Below, piece after piece: positions 1 through 6,383 of a stretch of DNA of 6,988 nt (its first letter is position 1; every line of letters starts with the position of its first letter). Source of the stretch: AM-2324 sp042091035 (GTDB lineage Bacteria; Bacteroidota; Bacteroidia; Chitinophagales; Saprospiraceae); assembly GCA_042091035.1 (NCBI GenBank), contig JBELIG010000170.1:1-6988 (forward strand). The letters are read 5' to 3'. Under the pieces are notes generated by a model, which saw only the letters and a program-made list of their open reading frames with translations, made no database searches and was not told the DNA's origin. The position numbers and the translations under genes are program-made.

Positions 1-120
1 ATTGTATTCGTTATTGGAAGGACCTGAAGCTTGCCAGCTTATTTGGCCATGAACAACAAAGCTTGAAAAGATCAATAAGGTGATTTGACCGATTCGGAGA
101 ATTGGATTGGATGTTTTCAT
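1..120 (-). CDS. Exported protein, N-terminal fragment only
   Basis: Reading leftward from an ATG at 120-118, an open frame of 40 codons runs off the left edge of the window. The product begins MKTSNPILRIGQITLLIFSS and continues to a VVHGQ segment. This is a classic Sec signal peptide: a basic n-region (K2, R9), a hydrophobic core at about residues 13-23, and a likely signal peptidase I site after VHG (residues 23-25), leaving an N-terminal Gln on the mature protein. There is no lipobox Cys. The mature part visible (residues 26-40) is polar and rich in Ser, Asn and Gly, too short to assign a family. The start is preceded by an A-rich ATTAAAA, common in Bacteroidota. It is transcribed divergently from the gene at 387. 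The function is unknown; it is probably a periplasmic, surface or secreted protein. Confidence 0.7.
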   Translation of the reverse strand, partial: MKTSNPILRIGQITLLIFSSFVVHGQISWQASGPSNNEYN

Positions 121-295
121 TTTTAATGGATTTGGATAAAATACAAACTGCTGTTTTTTTTAATTGTAGGGCTGAACTTTAAGATTTAAAGACCGCAATT
201 GTCGGGTAGATTGCCTTGTGTTTTTCTTGATGTATTTACTTGGTAAATAGCCTTCTTGACCAGTTTAGTTGAACGGGTATTCCATAAATCAACAA

Positions 296-375
296 AAGTG
301 TAATGAAAGTGTCTTTCTGTACTAACACTTGTTTTGTATATTAAATAAATCTATTTGTTTAATATCATTACACTT
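296..375 (+). promoter_or_regulatory. Nested inverted repeats upstream of the DsbA/YjbH-like gene
   Basis: Three dyads are nested in 80 bases just before the start codon at 387. The outermost arms are a perfect 11-bp pair (AAGTGTAATGA at 296-306 with its complement at 365-375). Inside lie a 6-bp pair (AAGTGT at 307-312, ACACTT at 325-330) and a long dyad of 13 pairs with one G-T mismatch (338-350 against 353-365, two-base centre). The hexamer AAGTGT therefore occurs twice forward and twice inverted. Read as RNA it could fold as a three-way junction, the outer stem and the long arm sharing only base 365. Read as DNA it looks like a cluster of operator half-sites. A weak Bacteroidota-like promoter (TTG at 329-331, then TCTATTTG at 350-357, 18 bases apart) would overlap the dyads, and a weak sigma70-like one (TTGACC 256-261, TATTCC 278-283) lies upstream. 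Which reading is right is not decidable from sequence alone. Confidence 0.4.
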
Positions 376-386
376 ACTAATTAAGT

Positions 387-1298
387 ATGGCAGAGAACTG
401 TTTAGAAATTACTCCAGTTCAGAAGTATAATAAGACTGATCATTTTCAGTGTGTATTTGATTCTGATGTACATTCTTCTTCCGAAAATAAGTTGCAATTA
501 CTATTAATTACGGACCCAATTTGTTCTACAGCATGGAGCTTTGAGGGAGAGCTTCGTCGTTTAATGTTAGAATATGGGCACGTGATTGATTTTCGTGTGC
601 TTATGGGAGGCTTACTTCGATCTTGGGTAGATTTTGATCGTGGAGGTATAAACAAGGCATCAGACGTGTTTTGCCATTGGAAAGATGTAGGAGATCATTT
701 TTCGGTTCCTCTGAGTGCAGAAGTTTGGAAAAAGGATCCTCTAAGTTCCTCCTTTCCGTCTAGTAAAGCTGTTATATGTGCTTTCTTACAGGGGAATGAT
801 TTTGGCTTTAAATTACTTCGTGTATTGAGAGAGGCCGTTTTTATTTTTGATCAGAATATTTCTAAGATGGATATATTGATTGAGAAAGCGAACTCTATAG
901 GACTCGATATTGCAAAATTCATGAATGATTATAACAACTATGCATCTTTTATATTAGAGGACGATGTCCAAAAATCAAAGGATTTGGGTGTTAAGTTGCT
1001 CCCTACGGTAATATTAAGTAATAAGCAAAAGGAGCGATTTAAGATAGAAGCTAATTTGGATTATGCCTGTTTGGAGTCAATGGTTTATAAATTGATGCCG
1101 GAGGTTAGTAAGCAACACTACGATACTTCAGTTATTAGTTTAATCGCAAAATATAAGAGTCTTTCAACTAAAGAAGTAACTGTGTTATCTCAGAAAAGTT
1201 GGACTAGGGCAGAACAAGAATTAAATCAGCTTAGAGAATTAGGCTTAGTTGATCTTATGGAATTCTCTACGGGTAATTTTTGGATTAAAAAAGGGTAA
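387..1298 (+). CDS. DsbA-family (FrnE/YjbH-like) thioredoxin-fold protein with degenerate active site
   Basis: The 303-residue product has the hallmarks of the DsbA-like family that includes FrnE and the ClpXP adaptor YjbH/SpxH: a first strand followed by DPICSTAW (residues 43-50) where the CxxC motif normally sits, the MGGLL segment (73-77), the GGINKASDV stretch (86-94), the helical insertion with DPLSSSFPSSKA (117-128), the REAVFI region (148-153), and a cis-proline loop GVKLLPT (201-207, P206). A C-terminal piece (about 245-300) looks like a small winged-helix module, as in relatives. Cys46 is retained, but the second cysteine of CxxC is Ala49, so a normal dithiol cycle is not possible. 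There is no signal peptide, so the protein is cytoplasmic. Known relatives act as thiol oxidoreductases or as adaptors presenting substrates to ClpXP; the degenerate motif favours an adaptor or other non-redox role, which is inference. The ATG at 387 lacks a Shine-Dalgarno sequence. The gene appears monocistronic, ending in a terminator that contains its stop codon. Confidence 0.8.
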   Translation: MAENCLEITPVQKYNKTDHFQCVFDSDVHSSSENKLQLLLITDPICSTAWSFEGELRRLMLEYGHVIDFRVLMGGLLRSWVDFDRGGINKASDVFCHWKDVGDHFSVPLSAEVWKKDPLSSSFPSSKAVICAFLQGNDFGFKLLRVLREAVFIFDQNISKMDILIEKANSIGLDIAKFMNDYNNYASFILEDDVQKSKDLGVKLLPTVILSNKQKERFKIEANLDYACLESMVYKLMPEVSKQHYDTSVISLIAKYKSLSTKEVTVLSQKSWTRAEQELNQLRELGLVDLMEFSTGNFWIKKG

Positions 1299-1320
1299 CA
1301 GCCTGCTGTTACCCTTTTTT
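1287..1320. terminator. Bidirectional intrinsic terminator between convergent genes
   Basis: A perfect 15-bp stem (1287-1301 with 1306-1320) encloses a CCTG loop. It has GC pairs in the middle (GGGTAACAG) and A/T runs at both ends, so either strand shows a hairpin ending in a T-run. The TAA stop of the DsbA/YjbH-like gene (1296-1298) lies inside the stem, and the stop of the transporter gene is 4 bases beyond, so the element can end transcription of both. Confidence 0.9.
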
Positions 1321-1323
1321 AAT

Positions 1324-2892
1324 CTAGATGAAATTCGAATTATCAGTCATTACGTAATACCTAGGATCATTAACGTCTGTCAGGATTACATTATGAAATT
1401 TCGGATTTGCTTTTGTAAGAATCGCTTTACAATCTGGACTTAGGTGGCTTAGGCGAACCTGTTTACCTTCCTTTTGATATTTTAAAATCAAGTTCTGAAT
1501 AGCTTCTACTCCAGAGTGATCTGAAACCCTTGATTCTATAAAATCAATTTCGATTTGTTTAGGATCGTTCTTTATATCAAATTTTGAATTGAAGGCTGTT
1601 ATTGATCCAAAGAATAGAGGGCCAAATATATCATATACTTTAGTGCCATCTTCCTTAACGCGTTTTCTAGCACGAATCCTAGTTGCATTTTCCCAAGAGA
1701 AAACAAGCGCAGAAACAATGATACCTGAAATGACTGCTATAGCAAGGTCAAAAAATACAGTTATTACGGTTACAAGAACTACCACAAAGGCATCTGCCTT
1801 CGGGATCTTTGACATCATTCTAAGACTAGACCAAGCAAACGTTTTTATTACAACAATAAACATTACGCCCACAAGTGCTGCGATAGGAATCATTTCGATT
1901 GCTGGAGAAAGGAATAATATAAATGCCAGTAGAGCTAATGCAGCTACAATACCGGATAATCGTCCTCTACCTCCTGAATTCACATTGATCATGGATTGGC
2001 CAATCATTGCACAACCACCCATACCACCAAAAAAGCCATTTACAACATTTGCTAGTCCTTGAGCAAAACTTTCTTTATTAGAGCTTCCCTTAGTCTCTGT
2101 GATCTCATCTACAAGTGTAAGTGTCATCAGTGACTCAATAAGACCAATAGCAGCAAGTATAACAGCGTATGGAAGTATAAATAGGAAGGTTTCCATGTTT
2201 AATGGAACATCTGGAAGTGCGAAACTCGGTAGACCACCTTTTATGCCAGTTCCTCCTTTTGCCTGAACAAATGACAATACACTCTCTGTTTGGACATTTC
2301 CAAAGACTACGATACCAGTGATGATAAGTATAGCGGCTAACCCAGCAGGAATTGATTTGTGTAATTTAGGCAAGAAGTGCATAAGTCCCATGGTCAGGCC
2401 AACAAGTCCCAGCATCATCACAAGTTTTCCTGGTTCTAGCCATTCGCCATCAACCTGGAACATCTCCAATTGAGCCAGAAATATTACAATCGCAAGGCCA
2501 TTTACAAAGCCCAGCATAACTGGATGTGGAATTAGGCGGACGAATTTTCCAAGTTTGAGTACTCCAAAAAGCATCTGAATTACCCCCATCAGCAAGAGTG
2601 TTGCAAATAGATACTGAAGTCCTGCTCCAGTAGCAATGTCGTTTCCTTCTTTCACAAGAGATACCATCACTACTGCCAGTGCTCCTGTAGCTCCTGATAT
2701 CATACCTGGTCTTCCTCCGAATATAGAAGTGATTAGACCAACCATAAAAGCGCCATAAAGACCAACTATTGGGTCTACTCCTGCTACAAAAGCAAAAGCT
2801 ACTGCTTCCGGTACTAATGCAAGGGCAACAGTAAGCCCAGATAGGATGTCATCCTTCGCGTTAGCGGTTTGTTTTTTGAAAAATTCTACCAT
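1324..2892 (-). CDS. SulP family inorganic anion transporter with C-terminal STAS domain
   Basis: The product is an inner-membrane secondary transporter of the SulP/SLC26 family, which moves sulfate, bicarbonate or related anions. I use the ATG at 2892-2890 (522 residues, starting MVEFFKK). An in-frame TTG at 2934 would add 14 residues, but these are encoded by a hairpin-forming leader and do not look like family sequence. Family signatures, in 522-residue numbering, are the SGLTVALALVPEAVAFA first helix (18-34), the GRPGMISGATGALAVV segment of TM3 (60-75), IPHPVMLGFVNG (121-132), and GGCAMIGQSMINVNSGGRGR (292-311) around TM10, the usual anion-binding region. About 12-14 hydrophobic segments precede a STAS domain (about 420-505) with DHSG (458-461) at the position of the phosphorylatable DSSG of anti-sigma antagonists. 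The substrate cannot be read from the sequence; no carbonic anhydrase or sulfate-assimilation gene lies nearby. It ends at the shared terminator with the convergent upstream gene. Confidence 0.92.
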   Translation of the reverse strand: MVEFFKKQTANAKDDILSGLTVALALVPEAVAFAFVAGVDPIVGLYGAFMVGLITSIFGGRPGMISGATGALAVVMVSLVKEGNDIATGAGLQYLFATLLLMGVIQMLFGVLKLGKFVRLIPHPVMLGFVNGLAIVIFLAQLEMFQVDGEWLEPGKLVMMLGLVGLTMGLMHFLPKLHKSIPAGLAAILIITGIVVFGNVQTESVLSFVQAKGGTGIKGGLPSFALPDVPLNMETFLFILPYAVILAAIGLIESLMTLTLVDEITETKGSSNKESFAQGLANVVNGFFGGMGGCAMIGQSMINVNSGGRGRLSGIVAALALLAFILFLSPAIEMIPIAALVGVMFIVVIKTFAWSSLRMMSKIPKADAFVVVLVTVITVFFDLAIAVISGIIVSALVFSWENATRIRARKRVKEDGTKVYDIFGPLFFGSITAFNSKFDIKNDPKQIEIDFIESRVSDHSGVEAIQNLILKYQKEGKQVRLSHLSPDCKAILTKANPKFHNVILTDVNDPRYYVMTDNSNFI

Positions 2893-2895
2893 TCC

Positions 2896-2929
2896 ATTCT
2901 TATTTTGCTGCGAAAATAAGATTCTTATT
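2896..2929 (-). promoter_or_regulatory. Leader hairpin and direct repeat just upstream of the SulP start
   Basis: Just 6 bases before the transporter ATG is a perfect 9-bp inverted repeat (2898-2906 with 2913-2921, six-base loop GCTGCG). It overlaps a 9-bp direct repeat, ATTCTTATT, at 2896-2904 and 2921-2929. In the transcript the hairpin would lie at the ribosome-binding position and could affect initiation; as DNA the direct repeat could be a pair of binding half-sites. No function is established. The hairpin is one reason for rejecting the upstream TTG start, because that start would make the structure coding. Confidence 0.35.
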
Positions 2930-3020
2930 GACAAAAATCAAAGACCATTGATTTCTGCAAAGAATGGATAGACTTACTTATAATCTTAAAACTGGCAAAG
3001 CTTAGTTACTTTGTTCTGTG

Positions 3021-3038
3021 TAATCTTTTTAAAGATTA
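3021..3038. promoter_or_regulatory. Perfect 18-bp palindrome in the region upstream of SulP
   Basis: TAATCTTT and AAAGATTA flank a central TT, giving an uninterrupted dyad with 8-bp arms, about 130 bases upstream of the transporter ATG and about 105 bases past the stop of the unknown gene on the same strand. It has the size and symmetry of a dimeric regulator site. It has no T-run suggesting a terminator, and the terminator of the upstream gene is elsewhere (3103-3138). The remainder of 2935-3100 shows no ORF and no convincing promoter match. Confidence 0.3.
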
Positions 3039-3102
3039 GTATAGTTTTGATTTTTAGTCAATTATGAAATAAGATTTTCCGTACTTGACTATGTATATTT
3101 AT

Positions 3103-3138
3103 AAAAAAAGCCTGTCAATTACTAATTAACAGGCTTTT
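3103..3138 (-). terminator. Intrinsic terminator of the unknown 354-residue gene
   Basis: Arms AAAAGCCTGT (3106-3115) and ACAGGCTTTT (3129-3138) pair perfectly. The intervening bases can extend the stem by AATT/AATT after one C-A mismatch, leaving a three-base loop. On the minus strand the hairpin is followed by a run of seven T (complement of 3103-3109). It begins 4 bases after the stop codon of the gene at 3143-4207, so it is placed to end that transcript before the SulP leader and suggests SulP has its own promoter. Confidence 0.85.
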
Positions 3139-3142
3139 AGGT

Positions 3143-4207
3143 CTAAGATGTAGTAACTTTTATACTGGATTCAAACCCGGATCGAATAACATCTTCAGTT
3201 ATGTTTTCCACATAGGCTTCAAGTAAATCTTGCCCTTTTTGATAATCCTCGTCGGACGGACTTAGCAGCGATAGTTTTTTAGCCTGGTCTTTTGCTTTTT
3301 TAAGGTACTTCATGTCATTCAGCAGACTTATTGCCTGAGTAATTTCATTGATCGCAGATTCATCAGGATTGTTTTTTCCGCCGAAGAAATCATTTAAAAT
3401 AGCCTGAGAGGCTATTAATGGCATAAAGTTGTCTAGGTTAGGTCTTTCTTTACCTGTTATTCCAACGATTATATATGGGGTTTCACCACTGTAAGGTTTA
3501 TCAGTGTCCTTGTGCACAAGTTCATAATGAGCAGTAGTAAACTCATGTTCTCTATAAGCTAATTTATAGTTTGTGAATGCATCGTGCTTGCCTGCAGGGA
3601 TCTGAACTTGAACGCCTGAGGTGGAGTCTTTCATAAAGTCACTGTTAATGCTTAGGTCTAGGTCTTCATCAAAGGTGGCATTACTCTCATGAAAGAATTC
3701 TACAAGTTTACTGCCAAGTTTAACCGCTTTATTAGCTGTGGCTAAATATGGACTAGCCCCAATAAAAGCTGGTATAGTGCCAGATTGTTCTATTAAAGTG
3801 CTTACATGCTTAAGAAGCTTATTGTTGATCTTATTCGCGGCAATCTTAATATTTATCTTAAGATTGAATTGATCCAATGATCGAGTATAAAATAGGAGAG
3901 GAGAACCTTCGGAGTCCACTGTTGGCTTTAGTAATGTGTTTGGATTAGCATTGTTTATGATTTGATTGATCGCTTTAACGGGTTTGTGCACGTCTTCAAT
4001 GTTTTTGATTGCACTTACAATCAATAGTTGCCTATCCTCTTTTTTGCTTAAACGTTTTTTTTCAAACTTGCCTGTATAAAATGAAAGTATCTCTATGCTC
4101 AATGGCTTGCCAATGCCAATCGGGGTTGGTTTTTTTCCGGAGAGTCCTGGTTTAGCCTGCACTTCATTATTTAGTGTCAGGTCTTTTACTTGATGTAGAA
4201 CAGCCAT
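3143..4207 (-). CDS. Uncharacterised cytosolic protein, 354 residues
   Basis: I do not recognise this protein. It starts MAVLHQVKDL at an ATG (4207-4205) with an A/T-rich leader and no Shine-Dalgarno, and has neither a signal peptide nor a membrane helix. The N-terminal third (about 35-125) alternates short hydrophobic strands (LSIEILSFYTG, RQLLIVSAIKNI, SPLLFYTR, FNLKINIKI), suggesting a beta-sandwich-like domain. A helical stretch (about 123-172) follows, including the small-residue segment IPAFIGASPYLATANKAVKL (145-164). A second beta-rich part (about 182-252) contains GVQVQIPAGKH, AHYELVHKD and TPYIIVGITGKERPN. The C-terminal region (about 260-345) is mostly helical and charged. There are no cysteines and no obvious catalytic signature. 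It is a single-gene unit with its own terminator, transcribed divergently from the peroxiredoxin with about 250 bases between starts, so shared regulation is possible but unproven. The coding call is firm because the frame is long, clean and flanked by proper signals. Confidence 0.85.
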   Translation of the reverse strand: MAVLHQVKDLTLNNEVQAKPGLSGKKPTPIGIGKPLSIEILSFYTGKFEKKRLSKKEDRQLLIVSAIKNIEDVHKPVKAINQIINNANPNTLLKPTVDSEGSPLLFYTRSLDQFNLKINIKIAANKINNKLLKHVSTLIEQSGTIPAFIGASPYLATANKAVKLGSKLVEFFHESNATFDEDLDLSINSDFMKDSTSGVQVQIPAGKHDAFTNYKLAYREHEFTTAHYELVHKDTDKPYSGETPYIIVGITGKERPNLDNFMPLIASQAILNDFFGGKNNPDESAINEITQAISLLNDMKYLKKAKDQAKKLSLLSPSDEDYQKGQDLLEAYVENITEDVIRSGFESSIKVTTS

Positions 4208-4391
4208 AGTTGTTTTATTTTATATAATAATATATGTAATTATTATCATAGTTTTTTCTTCAGCTATGATTTTTGACAGATTAAGTTCGCAAATCGAATT
4301 GCTCAATACACTTGGTTTTGATAATCTGACCAAAAGTTGATTTATATCTTATTGTTTTCGGAAAAAAATAATTTTCTTTGCAGTTCGAAGT

Positions 4392-4427
4392 CATAAAGCC
4401 TTGCTATACTTAGGCTTATGGCTATTT
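4392..4427 (+). promoter_or_regulatory. Hairpin plus T-run upstream of the peroxiredoxin, attenuator-like
   Basis: CATAAAGCCT (4392-4401) pairs with AGGCTTATG (4412-4420) with one bulged A, giving a nine-pair stem and a ten-base loop. Shortly after, a run of seven T follows (within 4425-4431), 28 to 35 bases before the peroxiredoxin ATG. The layout resembles an intrinsic terminator, yet it lies before the gene on its coding strand, and no ORF on this strand ends upstream. It could be a leader attenuator or simply a dyad binding site. A weak promoter candidate lies upstream (TTTG 4317-4320 and TATATCTT 4343-4350, 22 bases apart), which would put the hairpin in the 5' untranslated region. The rest of 4208-4391 is A/T-rich with no ORF. 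Confidence 0.35.
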
Positions 4428-4454
4428 TTTTAATTGAGTAAAAATTCTTTGAGA

Positions 4455-5090
4455 ATGAGTTTTGTTGGTAAAAAATTTCCTAATATCGCTGTTCCGGCAA
4501 TAGATAGTACTGGTCAGGAACGTTCTATCAATATTTTAGAAGAAGCTACTTCTAAAAACAAGAAGGTGTTACTTTTTTGGTACCCTAAGGACTTTACTTT
4601 TGTTTGTCCTACGGAACTTCATGCTTTTCAATCGGCAATGGGGGAATTTGAGAAAAGAAATACGATGGTAATCGGTGCTTCTTGTGATACAAATGAGGTT
4701 CACTTTGCATGGTTGAATACACCTAAAAACAATGGTGGTATTGAAGGGGTTACTTACCCAATCCTTGCAGATACTGCAAGAAACCTGTCTACAGTACTTG
4801 ATATTCTTGATATTGAATCTATTGATTACACAGAGGATTCAGATGAGCATATGATCATCAAAGGATCAAATGTTACTTTCCGTGCTACATTCCTTATCGA
4901 TGAAACAGGTAAAGTATTTCATCAGAATGTAAATGATATGCCATTGGGTAGAAATGTGAATGATTTTATTCGTTTGATCGATGCGTATTCACATGTGCAA
5001 GAAAATGGTGAAGTATGTCCTGCAAACTGGTCAGAAGGAGAGAAGGCTATGACTGCTTCTTTTGATGGAGTTAGAGACTATATGGGTTAA
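4455..5090 (+). CDS. Peroxiredoxin, typical 2-Cys (AhpC/Prx1 type)
   Basis: The 211-residue protein is a cytosolic thiol peroxidase that reduces hydrogen peroxide and organic hydroperoxides, using thioredoxin or a similar reductant. The start is set at the ATG at 4455 (MSFVGKKFPN), which matches where the family begins; an in-frame TTG at 4434 would add seven unconserved residues. The peroxidatic Cys51 lies in DFTFVCPTE (46-54) with Pro44 and Thr48 typical of the active site, and Arg143 in TFRATFLID (141-149) is the conserved active-site arginine. The resolving Cys188 is in GEVCPANW (185-192), placing it in the typical 2-Cys class, where the partner cysteine comes from the other subunit. A GGIEG segment (94-98) occurs at the GGLG position, but the chain ends in DYMG without a YF motif, so it should be relatively resistant to overoxidation (inference). 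It is probably monocistronic, with a leader hairpin upstream and a strong terminator downstream. Confidence 0.95.
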   Translation: MSFVGKKFPNIAVPAIDSTGQERSINILEEATSKNKKVLLFWYPKDFTFVCPTELHAFQSAMGEFEKRNTMVIGASCDTNEVHFAWLNTPKNNGGIEGVTYPILADTARNLSTVLDILDIESIDYTEDSDEHMIIKGSNVTFRATFLIDETGKVFHQNVNDMPLGRNVNDFIRLIDAYSHVQENGEVCPANWSEGEKAMTASFDGVRDYMG

Positions 5091-5110
5091 TCTCCAATCA
5101 CACATAGAAT

Positions 5111-5150
5111 AAAAAAAAGGTAAGCAAATTGTTGCTTACCTTTTCTTTTT
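5111..5150. terminator. Bidirectional intrinsic terminator, peroxiredoxin and desaturase
   Basis: A perfect 13-bp stem (5115-5127 with 5132-5144) with an ATTG loop is flanked by A8 (5111-5118, partly in the stem) on the left and TTTTCTTTTTT (5141-5151) on the right. Both strands therefore show a hairpin followed by a T-run. It sits between the peroxiredoxin stop (5090) and the desaturase stop (5150), serving both convergent genes. Confidence 0.9.
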
Positions 5151-6256
5151 TATGCTGTATGGTAATAATCTTTTTTACCTAACCTGTATAGCATTTTTCC
5201 GTGATTAAGAACTGCTCTTCTGAACGTCTTAGCAGAATGGTAAGGAAGATCAAATTCGTTAGCTGTTTTCTTTACGATTTTTGAAATCTTTCTATAATGC
5301 ACATGACAAATATTCGGGAAGAGGTGATGTTCTATCTGATAATTCAGACCACCAATAAACCAGTTAAGAATTCTATTCTTAGGAGCAAAGTTAGTGGTTG
5401 TTAGAATTTGATGTACTGCCCAGTTGTTTTCAACTGTACCAGAGCTTGGTTTTGCCAAATATTGTGTTTCTGGTACTACATGAGCTGGTTGAAAGATAAC
5501 AGCTAGGGCGAATCCACAAACTAAGTGCATTAATACCACACCAATAGCACTAATATACCAAGGAGCATCAATAACTATAATAGGTAGAATAACAAATACA
5601 GCATAGTAGGCTGTCTTCAAAAGAATCAGCTGACTCATTAAATTTGAAAAAGACTTGTTGATTGTCTTTAGGAGCCCTTTTTTATTATATCTAATAAGCT
5701 GATTAAAATCTTTTGTCGTACTCCATTGGATTGTCATCAGTGAATACAATGGCCAGCAATACAAATATTGTAATTTGTGGTGTTTCTTATGTTCCTGATC
5801 AGGTGAGAACCTGAAAATTGGATCGGAATGAATGTCCTCATCCATTTCGTTGATGTTCGTGTAGGAGTGGTGAAGAACATTATGCTGCAACTCCCAATTG
5901 TAGTAATAACCACCTAGAAGCACAATTGATTGTCCAATTAGTTTGTTTACAAACTTGTTTTTGGAATAGGCTCCATGCACTGCATCATGCATAACTGAGG
6001 TTCCAACTCCAGTCATTCCAATGCCCATTATGAACCATAATGCCAACATTACCCAAGGACTTGAGAAAACATTCAACATCAATAGAGCGTATGGTATGAA
6101 GTATGTAGCAAGCATACAGATAGTCTTAATGATCATTTCTGTGTTTGCAAACTTAGATATCTTGTTTTCTTTGAAATATTCATTTACCCTTTTTCTCAGC
6201 GTATTTATGAAATCCGCATTTGCATCTCGGGAGAATTTTACATGTTTGAAATCCAT
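5150..6256 (-). CDS. Membrane fatty-acid (acyl-CoA) desaturase, front-end-like
   Basis: The 368-residue integral membrane di-iron enzyme introduces a double bond into acyl chains using O2 and an electron donor. The three histidine boxes are intact: HDAVH (90-94), HNVLHH (125-130) and QIEHH (307-311). Additional likely metal ligands are His259 (QPAHV) and His282 (WAVHQ). The Gln replacing the first His of box 3 is the signature of the delta-5/delta-6/front-end and sphingolipid group (linoleoyl-CoA desaturase-like), but there is no fused cytochrome b5 domain, so the electron donor must be separate. Hydrophobic spans occur at about 43-64, 67-86, 105-118, 210-229 and 233-256. The ATG at 6256 follows an A-rich leader (6257-6270), as expected in Bacteroidota. 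The 127-base gap to the upstream SDR holds no ORF; it has a 10-bp palindrome, ACGAATTCGT (6327-6336), of unknown meaning. Regiospecificity cannot be inferred from sequence. Confidence 0.93.
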   Translation of the reverse strand: MDFKHVKFSRDANADFINTLRKRVNEYFKENKISKFANTEMIIKTICMLATYFIPYALLMLNVFSSPWVMLALWFIMGIGMTGVGTSVMHDAVHGAYSKNKFVNKLIGQSIVLLGGYYYNWELQHNVLHHSYTNINEMDEDIHSDPIFRFSPDQEHKKHHKLQYLYCWPLYSLMTIQWSTTKDFNQLIRYNKKGLLKTINKSFSNLMSQLILLKTAYYAVFVILPIIVIDAPWYISAIGVVLMHLVCGFALAVIFQPAHVVPETQYLAKPSSGTVENNWAVHQILTTTNFAPKNRILNWFIGGLNYQIEHHLFPNICHVHYRKISKIVKKTANEFDLPYHSAKTFRRAVLNHGKMLYRLGKKDYYHTA

Positions 6257-6383
6257 TGTAAATTTTTTTTCTAGCAGAAAGAAACAGTTAGCTAGTAGTT
6301 AAGTAACTTTTGTAGGCAGTAAAAGAACGAATTCGTAATCAAATGGTTTATACTTGAGTTGTGATAGTTTTGTAAAAAAAGGA

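Noticed and set aside
177..191. Small dyad CTTTAA-GAT-TTAAAG in the divergent region
   Set aside because: Six-base A/T-rich arms are expected by chance; nothing else supports a role.
1589..2062. 157-codon plus-strand open frame
   Set aside because: It lies wholly antisense to the SulP gene, whose protein is clearly conserved; its translation has no recognisable features.
2893..2934. Upstream TTG start for the SulP gene adding 14 residues
   Set aside because: The added residues are polar and unlike the family, the codon is TTG, and the stretch is a hairpin-forming leader; the ATG at 2892 fits the family start.
4245..4270. Inverted repeat ATCATAG/CTATGAT, with ATAG and CTAT resembling OxyR half-sites
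   Set aside because: The spacing of 12 bases between ATAG and CTAT does not fit the seven-base OxyR pattern, and a 7-bp dyad in A/T-rich DNA is weak evidence.
4434..4454. Upstream TTG start for the peroxiredoxin adding 7 residues
   Set aside because: Family members begin at the M-S-x-V-G-K-K-F-P position, which is the ATG at 4455.
6021..6302. Plus-strand open frame antisense to the desaturase start
   Set aside because: It overlaps the conserved N-terminal part of the desaturase on the opposite strand and has no family signal of its own.
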